A DNA stretch of 54,553 nt, taken from Ectocarpus siliculosus (lineage: Eukaryota > Sar > Phaeophyceae > Ectocarpales > Ectocarpaceae). The stretch is from contig FN648521.1 in assembly GCA_000310025.1 (NCBI GenBank), positions 34,243 to 88,795 on the forward strand. The letters are read 5' to 3'. Made by a program: the position numbers and the translations under genes. Below are positions 33,957-44,154 of the stretch, one piece after another (position 1 is the first letter of the stretch; every line of letters starts with the position of its first letter). The notes under the pieces were generated by a model. It ran no database searches, was not told where the DNA came from, and worked only from the letters and a program-made list of their open reading frames with translations.

Positions 33957-34154
33957 CTGTCGAAAGCAGAAAAACAAAATACGCGTTCACCGATTGAACG
34001 ATCATATTATGTCCCTTCAGTGTTGTCAACACTCGCATGGGACCCAGAGCAGTATCACTCGAACAATCGAATCTTCAAGGTCGATCCTGTCTCTGTCTCT
34101 GCCTCTCTCTCGCTCCCAGGAGCCTAGCCTGCACGCGCCGGGTCCCCCGAAAAA

Positions 34155-35040
34155 CAAGCAAAAACCCCCACAACTGGGAGTTTTGGCGTTTGTTTACCTG
34201 GCAGCTCATGGGCAGCCCACGGGCAGCCAATTGTGCGCTGCGCATGGGCAACACGTGGAATTGCCCAGGATGGACTGCCCGTTAGAGCAATCAATATTTG
34301 CCCAAAATGGCTGTCCACGATAGGTGCCCATCGGCTGTTGGTCGTGGGCATGTCGACGGGGTGCCGGTGTTGACCTTACCATATGGGAGGTGCCCATGGA
34401 TGGCGTACAGCCCGTCAAAGAAAGGTCTACATGTAAAGAAGATGTGGCCCTCTACTGGCCCGCTTGCCCTGTAAAAGCACGGTGCGCGAAGAAATCCACG
34501 CAGGCACTCATCCAGAAATCGGCGATCGATCGTGCTTGCACTTCTTCAGGTAAGCGATATCGGTGGTGAGAAACAATTTCAGACCCAACTCACATGTGGT
34601 GTAAAAACAATTTTCCTTGTGGGGGGGAAACGCTGACGGTGCTGACAAAAGAGGGGGGTGCAGCACTCACTATTGCTTAGTCGTGAAGAGAATGGGTTAG
34701 TGTGATAGGGACAGTGTTAGGGCGCCCCCGTGGTGGACTGCCCTGGGTTAGCATTGCAGTATGTCCATGATCGTGTCCTTTTGGGGGATGCCCCATAGTG
34801 GGCCGTGGGCAAAGTTGAGGTGAAACTTAGGCTCACGGTTGGCAGCCCATGGGAACTACCCATTGATGATGGTCGTTTCACTTTTGGGCGATCCATGGAA
34901 TACTAAATGTCCATGGGCATTTCGTGGGCGTTTCGTGTTCCATGGAGTGCCCATGGGCTGCCCATGGAATGCTCGCGGGCATTTCCGTCCGTCGGCAGTC
35001 CATGGAACAACAAACAAGACGTTTTGGCAACCAACCGCGA
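34155..35040. mobile_element. CCCATGGG-type element, degenerate copy
   Basis: It begins with ccccacaactgggagttttgg, like the left end of the copy at 44.9 kb. It has palindromic gcccatgggc-type arms at 34200-34400 and 34840-35010, with a 'gggttag' motif between (34692 and 34747). The right end is unclear and no target duplication was identified. It lies between module units at 33.4-34.0 kb and 35.3 kb, so it probably split them. Confidence 0.5.
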
Positions 35041-35297
35041 AACGGGGCAGCCATACAACGCCCTTGCCATCTTTCACGGGATATTCTGTCCGTCCCGGGA
35101 ACTGTCCAACACGATGTGTCGTCGCGCGTAAGAAAACATCCTCTAATCTAAGAACGTGAAACATTACTATTCTAAAATGCAAAGGCCAGTCCCATGTGGT
35201 GCGCAAAATGATTTGGCTTCGACAGCAGGACACCCTCAATCTTCACCCAACCAATCTATCTTGCCGTCTCTACCTTTCTTCTCCTCTCGTCTTCGAC

Positions 35298-35453
35298 CTT
35301 CCTCCGTTTTTCCATGCGCGTTTTCTTTTTCTTCTCTTCTTCTCCTCTCCTCTCCTCTTCTTTTTTCTGTTGGCAGTATTTAAGCTCACGGGCCACCGTG
35401 AAGTGCCATTCTGGGTTGAAGACTCCCACTTGGTCGCGGTAGGCCTTGTATTG
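35298..35453 (-). CDS. Helical module exon 2
   Basis: 156 nt, 52 codons, phase 0. Acceptor CATGCAG, donor AAG|GTCGAA. It encodes QYKAYRDQVGVFNPEWH, then ELKYCQQKK and a long K/E/R coil ending KRRK. The donor context matches the exon at 52265. Flanking intron (gacagcaggac, then a CT-rich run) matches the 52.2-kb unit, so whole units were duplicated. Confidence 0.6.
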
Positions 35454-36270
35454 CTGCATGACATCGATCGGTCGGAGCGAGGGCACGGTTCGAGGGACCA
35501 GCGTAGTAACGATTTGTCTAATGAAGTCAATTGGAGAAGAGATAGGGTTGTGGGTGGGTGGGGGGTTGTTTGGGCGCCTGACACGCGTAGTTCGAAGGGT
35601 TCCACGCACTGTACCGGTTGCTCCTCCTGACTTTCGGCGTCAGTAGTCATTGCATGCGAATGAACAGAAATTTGCGCAGAAATTTGCGCAGAAGGTGGTA
35701 TGTCAAAATCTAAACTCGTTTTGGTTCTGGCCAGGATTCAGGTTGTGTTCTTAGAAAGCAATGCGTTATCCTTTGCCCGCGGAGCGGGATTCCCCTGCAA
35801 GGACTGAAAGTACACGACCATTCAATTTTTGGTAGTCGATCATCCCGAAAATAGACTTGCATGGGCCACGGGGAGGGTAATAATGATGGCGCAAGCAAGA
35901 GCGGTTTCCGTTTGTACTTCATGGAAATCGATCCAATTTCTATGGAAGTCGAGGGCTACATCGTCCGTCCATGGAAACCGACTGACCAGTCTAAAGTTGC
36001 CCTTTTCGAAGAAAACCCTCCATTGTAGCCACCGCCCCGGTGATAATCGCAGCTGCCATGGAGGCCTTGCTGAATGAATTCCATGCAAATCAACGAACGA
36101 ACCCATTTTCCATGGAAGAACAGTTAAGTTTGCTACTCCCATGGAGGGGCCATGAAACTCCGTACCTACAGTAGATATACGCCATACCCACGAGGCTTCC
36201 GTGATTCCCAACAACTTTCCTCCCGTGGAAGTCTCAACTGCGCCCTTCCATGGGGTTCTCACGACAACAT

Positions 36271-36504
36271 CACAGGTGGACGTCCACCCCCCTTCCCCAC
36301 AATGTCGCATGCCCTCGCCCCCTTGTTGAGGCCTTGACAAGGTCGAATACCTTGGAGAAGACAACCAAGGCCTCGAAAGGGGAGAAATCGAGGTATGTTT
36401 TAGGCCTTGGTTGTCTTCTCCAAGGTGTTCGACCTTGCCAAGGCCTCCACAAGGGGGCGAGGGCATCCGACATTTTGGGGAAGGGGGGTCGACCTCCACC
36501 TGTG
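36271..36504. repeat. Long inverted repeat (103-bp arms, 28-bp loop)
   Basis: Arms 36271-36373 and 36402-36504 are complementary with about 7 mismatches in 103. The loop is 36374-36401. Around it (35.9-36.6 kb) ccatgg(aa) palindromes recur, as at the edges of other elements here. It is likely a foldback/MITE core. A transcript would fold into a long double-stranded RNA hairpin. A long minus-strand frame through it is an artefact of the symmetry. Confidence 0.85.
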
Positions 36505-36694
36505 ATCCTTCCATGGAAGTCATCACATCTCGCCAAGGGTTCACAATAACTATTGGAATATGCCATGTCGAAACCACGTCTGCTATTTTCACCGTGGATT
36601 TCCCATGCCAGCACACACCAGACGTGAGAACGTTCAGGATATATGCACATACATGTTGAGGAGTGGGGTTCAAAGACTATGAACAATCACCTTT

Positions 36695-36800
36695 GTCGCG
36701 AAATACCACCTTCTTCCCAATCTCATGTGCTCCCGGGCCTTCGCCAATTTCCACCGTCCCAAACTCTTGTGCTCCCGGGCCTTGCACAGAGGAGGCATTA
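36695..36800 (-). pseudogene. Degenerate helical module exon 1 copies
   Basis: The minus strand reads CKAREHKSLGRWKLA followed by KAREHMRLGRRW: two tandem, partial copies of the 60-nt exon motif without the conserved length or donor. Probably a decayed module. Confidence 0.45.
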
Positions 36801-36996
36801 TCAAGCAGCACAAAACGTTTTCGGTGCACGAAATGATTAACATCAATGTTGCATCATCAACAAACACAGAAGCAAATCGATTTGTCTTCGAAAACGAAAA
36901 ATAAATACATTTAAAAAGAAGGAACTGCAATATACAATGTACTTGCCTTTGTCAATTATTCAACTACATCCCAATGGAATGATTCGGGGTACTTCC

Positions 36997-37493
36997 ACTA
37001 TTGGAAGTTCACGTTGGACGTCCTGTGGGACACCATATTGGACGTCCAAAACGTCCCATGGGACGCGTGGAACGTCCAATTTGGACGTTGGACGTCCAAT
37101 TGTGTGGGACGCCATGGGACATGCCGTCGGCCATCCCACGGGAGTCCCATTGCACGTCACATGGGACAGGTGGGACGTCCAATGCGAGACGTGGGTTGTC
37201 CCATCTGACGCCCGCGCGGGTCGGATGGAACCCCCATCACGTGCCAATTTACATTTTGACCTACTGTAGCAGGAACCACTATTTCACAGCTTCACCGCAT
37301 CCGATCTGTGCGTACAAGTGCCTCCCATCTGTTTGGCTTACGTGCGTCCGGTTGCTATATCGCGTAGGACGTCCAATAGGACGCGCAGCTGGGGCGTCCA
37401 ATGGCGTCGCATGGGACGTACACAATGTCCAATTGGACGTCCAGCGTGTCCCATGGGACGCCCATTGGGCATCCGACGTGAGCTTCCAATAGT
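36997..37493. mobile_element. GGACGTCC-type inverted-repeat element, copy 1
   Basis: The left end actattggaagttcacgttg and complemented right end actattggaagctcacgtcg match at 18 of 20. Both arms are filled with ggacgtcc and cccatgggacg palindromes around an AT-richer middle. No transposase frame. Homology with copy 2 extends about 40 bp left of the terminal repeat (catcccaatgg to tacttcc), so the true boundary may be wider. Confidence 0.75.
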
Positions 37494-37519
37494 ATTAGGG
37501 CCGGCATTGAACGATCATT

Positions 37520-38173
37520 TCAAATTCCATCCCAATGGGACGATTCCGGGGTACTTCCATTGTTTGGACGTTCACTTTGGACGTCCCACGGGACACCATT
37601 GGCCGTCCAAAACGTCTGATGGGACGCGTGCAGCGTCCAATGGGACACGTTGGGCGTCCAAAGGCGTGGGACTCCATGAGGCACACGCCGTTTGACATCC
37701 CGCGGGGGTCCCATCGGACGTCCAAAACGTCGCATGGGACACGTGAGACGTCCAACGGGACACGTGGGCCGTTCCATTGGGTGCCCGCGCCGACGGATGG
37801 AACCCCTATCATGTACCCATTATATTGACCTACATAGCAGGAAACTCAACTTCACAACTGATCAGGTCCATCTGACCTATGAAATCAGCGTACTATTTAT
37901 TATGTACATCTGTTCGGCTTTCGTGCGTCTGGGGGCTAAATCGCGTACGCATAGGACGTTCAATAGCGCGTCCAGCTGGGACGTCCAAGGTATATCATCG
38001 GGCGTATATGTGGGACGTCCCAGACGACGTCACATTGGACGTCCTACGTCCAAAATTGGACGTCCATGGGGCGTTTTGGACGTCCAATGGGGTCCCATGG
38101 GACGCTCGATGCGTTCCATTGGACGTCTGACGTGTCCCATGGGACGTTCATTGGACGTCCGACGTGAAACTAC
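37520..38173. mobile_element. GGACGTCC-type inverted-repeat element, copy 2 (tandem)
   Basis: Same orientation and order as copy 1: shared leader cccaatgggacgattc, GGACGTCC-rich left arm, middle with ggatggaacccc and gtgcgtc, then right arm. The inner terminal repeats ttcactttggacgtcc and (complemented) ttcacgtcggacgtcc are less perfect. The head-to-tail arrangement suggests tandem duplication or repeated insertion at one site. Confidence 0.7.
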
Positions 38174-38244
38174 GTAGTGTCCGTCACCGAGGGACTACAA
38201 CCGACATGATAGTCTCGTCTATTGAAGAATACTCCTGGAGTATA

Positions 38245-38326
38245 TAGTTTCTTGTACATGTAGTACTTTTTCCCGAAAGAGGAGTATATAGTTTCTTCTA
38301 GTACTTTTCCCCGAACAAGGAGCGTC
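38245..38326. repeat. Short tandem repeat, two units
   Basis: ggagtatatagtttctt...tagtacttttyccccgaa occurs twice, starting near 38236 and 38280. Confidence 0.7.
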
Positions 38327-38362
38327 GGCTTTTTGTCCCAACAAGATACTATCTGATTTGTT

Positions 38363-38671
38363 TTGTTATACAGTTCGTTGACACTCTCTCACCTCTTTCA
38401 CCCTCGTTATTGTCTTCCAGACGTTGCCCAGGGACCACCAGCAGCATTTCAACGTCCCATACGAAAGGTGGTCCAAAATCGCAACGAATGCCTTCATCCG
38501 CAGACTCTGAGGCAATGTTCGGATATTATACGATCGATCTCAGCGATGTTACGAGCAAATTACCAATCAATCTGTGTCGGGCCTCTGCGCCATGCTGTTA
38601 TGGTATTTGGAGGTAGACATGTGAACGTGCTTGACCATGGTTATTTGGCGTCGTCTGATGCTATGACGTGA
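38363..38671 (+). CDS. Open frame of unknown significance
   Basis: 103 codons including stop, no recognised domain. It lies between two repeat elements. Composition is protein-like (LPDVAQGPPAAFQRPI, LRHAVMVFGGRHVNVLDHG), and an acceptor-like CTTCCAG falls at about 38420. It may be an exon or chance. Confidence 0.2.
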   Translation: MLYSSLTLSHLFHPRYCLPDVAQGPPAAFQRPIRKVVQNRNECLHPQTLRQCSDIIRSISAMLRANYQSICVGPLRHAVMVFGGRHVNVLDHGYLASSDAMT

Positions 38672-38876
38672 CGTCATGAAAGATTCGGGCTTACGCCGAC
38701 GCATGTGCCCTCCTGGTCAGTGTGCGTACGATCGGGTGATCGGGTGTGCTTGGGATCTGTGTGAGTTGGCTTTTTGGGAAAGCGTTAATCAAGAGAAAGC
38801 ACCCAGAGAAAGAGAACAACGGAAAGCAACAACAACATGCGTGAGATCCACACAGACAGCACGCATTCTAACAGTA

Positions 38877-39456
38877 CAGATGGGGCCCGCAGTTAGGAAA
38901 CATTCTGTTCAGAAACAAAAGGCTCAAATTGATAAGGAAATAAGAAAAAAGGCCTAAGAAACACAGCTCAATCTCGGCCACAACATAAGAAACGCCCCAA
39001 TAAGAAACATGATCGTGCGATACCCCAAGACAAAAGAAACGAGGGGGTACAAGCTGGGGGAGCGTGTCCAAAGAAACGTCCGACTACCTAGCTCACATGT
39101 CCATGTAATTGTTTGGTAGGGGCAGAGAGTGGTCATTTTCGCGGCGCCCCCCGTGCCCCGCGCCCCAGCGCCGTCGTGGGCTGCTCTACCCACTGCTGCT
39201 GTACTTCTGTACTGCCACAACCCCCAATGTTCGCCACACCGAGCTGTCGGTTCAATGCTGCATGAAGGCTTGGTGTGTTGTTGTTTTCTTCGCCATCAGA
39301 AACAATAAGAAAAAATAAGAGAATCAGCAGGATGCGACAGCATCGAATAAGAAATCCGTTTCAGGAAATTGGCCGACTTCGGCTGGTCCTTCTGCCCAGA
39401 ATATGAAGTTGAGTCTCGACCCGATTTTGACGTTTCTTATCTCCGGGCCCCATCTG
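38877..39456. mobile_element. Tc1/mariner-type MITE
   Basis: 580 bp flanked by TA on both sides. Terminal inverted repeats are CAGATGGGGCCCGCAGTTAG left and CAGATGGGGCCCGGAGATAA (complemented right). Subterminal ataagaaac motifs recur inside both ends. TA flanks and CAG termini fit Tc1/mariner-mobilised elements. There is no transposase. Confidence 0.8.
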
Positions 39457-39459
39457 TAA

Positions 39460-40172
39460 GTGATTGACTCTGAAGGACGGGGTCAAATGTCTTGACATTG
39501 TCGGCCTCGTTCACTTTCTTCCCTGCGTAGCAAATTGGGTTCTACATTGATCTCCCGTCAGTTTCAAAGATAGATTGTGCTCATCATATACCACTCCGTC
39601 CGGCATTATACTGTAGTTAGTTCCGCTTTCGGGGAAAGCAAATATTTTCTCGAAGCGTACTTGGAATTTGTTGACGCGGGTTCGAGCCGTCGCACCGCTG
39701 GCGGTATATTTTTTTCCAGTTTGCTTCACTTTTTTCCCAGGCCCGAACTGGCAGCTTGTTCCATATTATTCTATTTCCAACCGTTGCGTTGTGAAAAAAG
39801 GTTTGATGTGACCAGTAGTGGTTGGAAAAGAAGGCCAGAGGGTCAACAGACAAAAAAAAAAAATGGCGCCAAGAAACGGTTTTTGAAAAGTCAACTTTTC
39901 TTACCGAAAAAGTCTTGAGGAACCCCCATTGTCCCGGTTGGGATAATAAACACCTCCATCCCCGGCTTTCAGGGTGTTTTTTCGCGTTCATCCTTCATAT
40001 GCATACTTAGGTTGTAGGAGTATCGATGCGAAGTTTATCGGGCTAAAACCGTTCCCGTCGCGCTTAAAAAATATTGAAAAATATATTCCCGGATGCTCGT
40101 ATTGGAACAACATTGCCGGACGAAATGTGGTAGCTAAGAAGTTGGTGACCTGTTCTCCTCGTCGTACTTTAC
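39460..40172. other. No supported gene
   Basis: AT-richer spacer with short overlapping frames and an A run at 39857-39868. Confidence 0.35.
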
Positions 40173-40265
40173 CTTGAAGGTTGCCTCCCGCCATGAGACA
40201 TACAGCACGGCTCCAATGGCCCCGGCGAGCAACTGGAAAATCATCAGACCAGCAAGCCCTCGTTC
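40173..40265 (-). CDS. Single-transmembrane exon
   Basis: 93 nt, phase 0, acceptor AAGCAG and donor AAG|GTAAAG. It encodes ERGL, a helix AGLMIFQLLAGAIGAVLYV, then SWREATFK. The ending W-[RK]-x-x-[AT]-F...K before the donor resembles the exon at 45899-46051. On the minus strand the next coding features are module remnants at 36.7 and 35.3 kb. Confidence 0.5.
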
Positions 40266-40875
40266 CTGCTTGAAGGTTGTGTACTGTGTAAACGTGAGGG
40301 CTGGCGGTTGATGGATGGATTGAGGTTATTTGGAGATGGATTATGGATACACTTAGGCGAAACATTCCACAGTGGCGAGGCCAAGAGCATTCTATTACCA
40401 AAATATGTATACTGTCCGTGCAGAATTGCGTGGTGTTCGTAGCAGTATTTGCCTTCCAATGCCCCACATGACGATCGATGCGTTCGTTGCATCAAACCGC
40501 GCGAAGTGCGTCTCTTCCTGTTTGTTCGCGTTGAACGAGAAATTGAGGATTGATTGCATGCAGTTGATTCGTTTTCGCCCGACAATTTGTTCCCGAACGA
40601 CTGCTACCTACTCTTGGCCGAGACAGGGAAAGATGTTGAAAGGATCGATATAAGGAGCGATGAAGCTTCCAGAATCCCATACTTTCAGAGCAGTCAGGCG
40701 CAGGGGCTTCACGCGAGCACGGCTGCAATATAGTTTGCGCCTATTCTACATACAGACTCTAGTAGAAATGCGCCGTTCAATTTCGCGACACCATAAATTT
40801 GGCGCGAAAGAACTATTGTAAGTTTGAATTTGTTGTGCATCAGAAAAATCGTAGGTGTAGTGTAGAGAAGACATA

Positions 40876-41060
40876 ATGCATGTGCCAGCAATCCGAAATG
40901 AGGCGAGGGGGCGGATGAACGTCACCTGGCCTGTTGTCGTTCGGGAGACCTTAGAATGGCAGAACAGGAAGACGGCGGCCCGAACGGTTGAAGCAATCAG
41001 GGCAGAGGGTTGGAACTACACTCACTCACTGTCTGATGTGTCGGTGTGCCTTTTTGGACT
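40876..41060 (+). CDS. Possible exon, unknown protein
   Basis: The frame reads MNVTWPVVVRETLEWQN and then AARTVEAIRAEGWNYTHS, with protein-like composition. Borders are not clear and no family is recognised. Confidence 0.25.
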
Positions 41061-41834
41061 TGGGTTTTCGTATCTGTTTTTTACCCGCACGCCTTCGCTG
41101 ACTTCCTGTGCGCGTGAAGCAACCGACTGCTCCAGAAGGGGGCTGGCTGTCCTTTTTCCCCTTTCGTCATCAATCAAACGACGAACGTATGCATATGTAT
41201 GCATAGCGGGGCCCCCGTGACTGATCAATCCTCTACTCTCCCGCTTCCACAAAAAAAAAAAAATCAACACCATCTACTGAAGTACGGTATCTTTCTATGC
41301 CTCTGTAATCTTCCGCTTTCGGCATTGCTGCATGAATTTCAATCAAGGACATGCATCAACTATCCGGTCGTGCCCCCACAAAACTCTCGAATTTGAGTTG
41401 TCCGACCGCTGAAAAAACGAAGAGACCACGCCCGTGTGTCCGCACATACTCCGAAATGTATCCACACATATACATACCCAAATACCCGTTACATACGCGT
41501 ACCACATTGAAAATACGTTTGAAAACTGAGGGAGATTGCATGCCCTACGACTAAAAGGGTGCCACACACAAAACGCCCGACCAGTACCTAACACATATCA
41601 TCTGCACCTTCCCAACATAACATATATGGGACACACAAGACAGCTACCAAACTGTCTTGTTGAGCCTGATACCCGCAGGGGAGATGTCCCTATATATATA
41701 TGCTGTCTGGGAAACCGTAGACATACAGGTACTTTCTGACGCTATGAATCCATTGCCAATCTGTCTCAGACTCTTTTCTATGATAGAGATGGTTTCGTTG
41801 TGTCATATTAGAGGGAATCCACGTGTTGTTGAAA

Positions 41835-42730
41835 TGACGTGAAAGATTGACATTTCAGGAAGTTTTGACGTGAAGAGGTTGCGCCGCTTTTTTGGGGGCA
41901 AACTCTGACGGCGAAATTTTTGTGAGGAAGCGTCAAAATTAAATTTCACCCAAACATAAAACGACGCGAAAAGATTGACGCTTCAAACATCGCCAGACTG
42001 TGGCTCACACACGCTTGCTCTGCTGCGGTCTGCTGTGCGCGGTCAGCAGCGAACACATTGGCCATGCCTATACTGATTGCTCCTAGCGGTCCTGCACCCA
42101 CGCGTCTCGGCAGTTCTCACGGCGGCCAAGTGGCCAGACGCGCGTGTTCGGCGCGCGCGTTCGGTAGATGCGCCGTCGCGATTGCGCACGGGCTTTCAGC
42201 AGCAAAAAGGGGCATAGGCAGGGGAGTGATTGGGGGAGTCTCGCCCTCGAAGGCAGCACATGGAGAGGAGTAAGGGAGGGTACACGGACTTTGCCAGTCA
42301 GTAGGTGCATTTCGCCCGCCCCCTCACGGGGTTCGGTGCTCTGCTGCCGCAGTGACATCGGTATATACACAGCAGTGCAGCGAGCAGCTGCCTTACTCAT
42401 CAGCAACGAACGGCAGTTTGACGCCTGGGAAGTCGTAGTTTGACGCCTGGGAAAAGTCGCCGCGGCAAAGGAGGGAAGGTCGGCGGGATGAGGCGAAGGG
42501 GTACACCTAGTCTCCTGGGAGCCTGGGGGTGTGAGTCTTCGCTTCGGAATGTCGACCCTGGGTGGCAGCCCGAACCAACCTTGAACTCTACCTCCACCAT
42601 TTTTTTTTTTTCACCTCTCACGTGTCAACGGGCACACGCGGTGCGAATTTTTTCCCGTCAAAACCCTCAACCGTCACTTTATGTTGGCGTCAATCCTCAA
42701 AGGTCAAAATTCCGCGTCAATCCATAGTGG
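41835..42730. mobile_element. Possible TTGACG-repeat element
   Basis: About ten TTGAC(G)/CGTCAA motifs cluster at both edges (41850-41990 and 42610-42725), with tandem tttgacgcctgggaa at 42418-42452. The ends gattgacatttcaggaagtt and (complemented) gattgacgcggaattttgac are loosely inverted. No clear target duplication, no transposase. Tentative. Confidence 0.35.
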
Positions 42731-44154
42731 ATACCCTATATTAAGAAAAAAAAAAAATCTGAGCAATATTTTGTTGTATTGTGTGTCCGCCATCTACGCG
42801 GCGGTACGTGGTGGGCGGGATCAACAACCATCTGTATGTAAAAAGCAGTTACTAACTGCTTTCACCCCGATCACTACTACTGTGTCTCCTCTACGTAGAT
42901 ACCTGGTACTACACATTAATTGATCGTGTTCCCTACTAGGTTGTAGGAGCCGCCTTTGTTCTGACATGGGCCATCACGAAAGCGTAGTCTGTTTTCTCAA
43001 TACTAGTGCTATATTGTAGAGATGATAGAGATTGTGAATATTGATTACATAGACAGACGGATTTCGCAATATTTATTCTTGTGACGGATGATTGTCAAAA
43101 TATTTTGATCAACATCATCATCAGTAGGGAAAGCGCTACTACTGCTGTTGATCCATTGACCGCCACCACGCTCGATCACCACCGCCCAAGCTATCGTGTT
43201 GTCTCGACAGGGTGACAGCATCTCCCCTAGGGCTCTCTGAGGGCACACCAATCTCCTGGCCATCTTCTGTTCCACCTTCTTCACACAACCCAGGGTTAGT
43301 GTCGATTTTGAGGCATTCCATTGGTGCATGTGGTAGTCTCTATAGTCTATAAGGTGAGAAGTTGTCCTCGTCGACGTCCGCGAACCGGTCTGAACAACCT
43401 GTTGCGTACACTGCAGCCTTACCCAACGCAAGATACATACATAGGTAGGAGACATACGGGGATCGCGTGTGCCCAACAGTCTACTTTTCTTTGCGAACGC
43501 GGGTCTCAAGTCCCTGCGTCTGGTAGCAATTGGATGGCACGCCAGTTGTGGTGTCAATCGGCGAAATAATATTGAGGCGACCTTGTTCTGAAAAAAGTTC
43601 AGAGAGTATAAACATACCGACAGTAGGCTTTGGTCAACGTGTTTTGGTTTGTTGGGTGGGGACGTACCACCGTAGAACACGGTGGCAGCAGGGATTTACT
43701 GCTGGAGCATGGTGCAAACGACAACTCAAAGCAAACCCACCTGCACAGGGATACGTGTCGCCCACCCGCGTTGAAGAGTAATAAATTACTCCTTGTCTAC
43801 CCCCTGTCTCTCCAATCATCATCTGTTTGCCTCTCTCGCCCCCCCCCCCCCCCCCTCTCTTTTTTTCTCTCTCGTTTGCGTTACGCTCTTCTTCTGCATC
43901 CTCCGCATGTGATCCTCAATAATACACGTGCATTTCCAAATCATGACGCAAGTACCTTCAAACACCTCTTGAAAAATACCGTGTGCGACAGTGTCAGATG
44001 CAACCGGCCCCCGACTCCGGAGTACGTACATACCAGTACACTTTTTTTTCGAATCAAATACGCTTGGAAGCCCCTCTGTCTGTTGTTTTCCAACCCGCTC
44101 TCCAAATATCTGTCCCATTTATTGCTCAACATTTAGTCGAGAGTTCGACCCATC
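42731..44154. other. No firmly supported gene
   Basis: A 211-codon minus frame (43045-43680) overlaps another minus frame with an acidic, protein-like stretch (ECLKIDTNPGLCEEGGTEDG, about 43250-43320). No domain is recognised. A C run lies at 43840-43855. Confidence 0.3.

Noticed and set aside
35840-36673. 277-codon minus-strand open frame
   Set aside because: It crosses the long hairpin and CCATGG repeats; the symmetry explains the openness.
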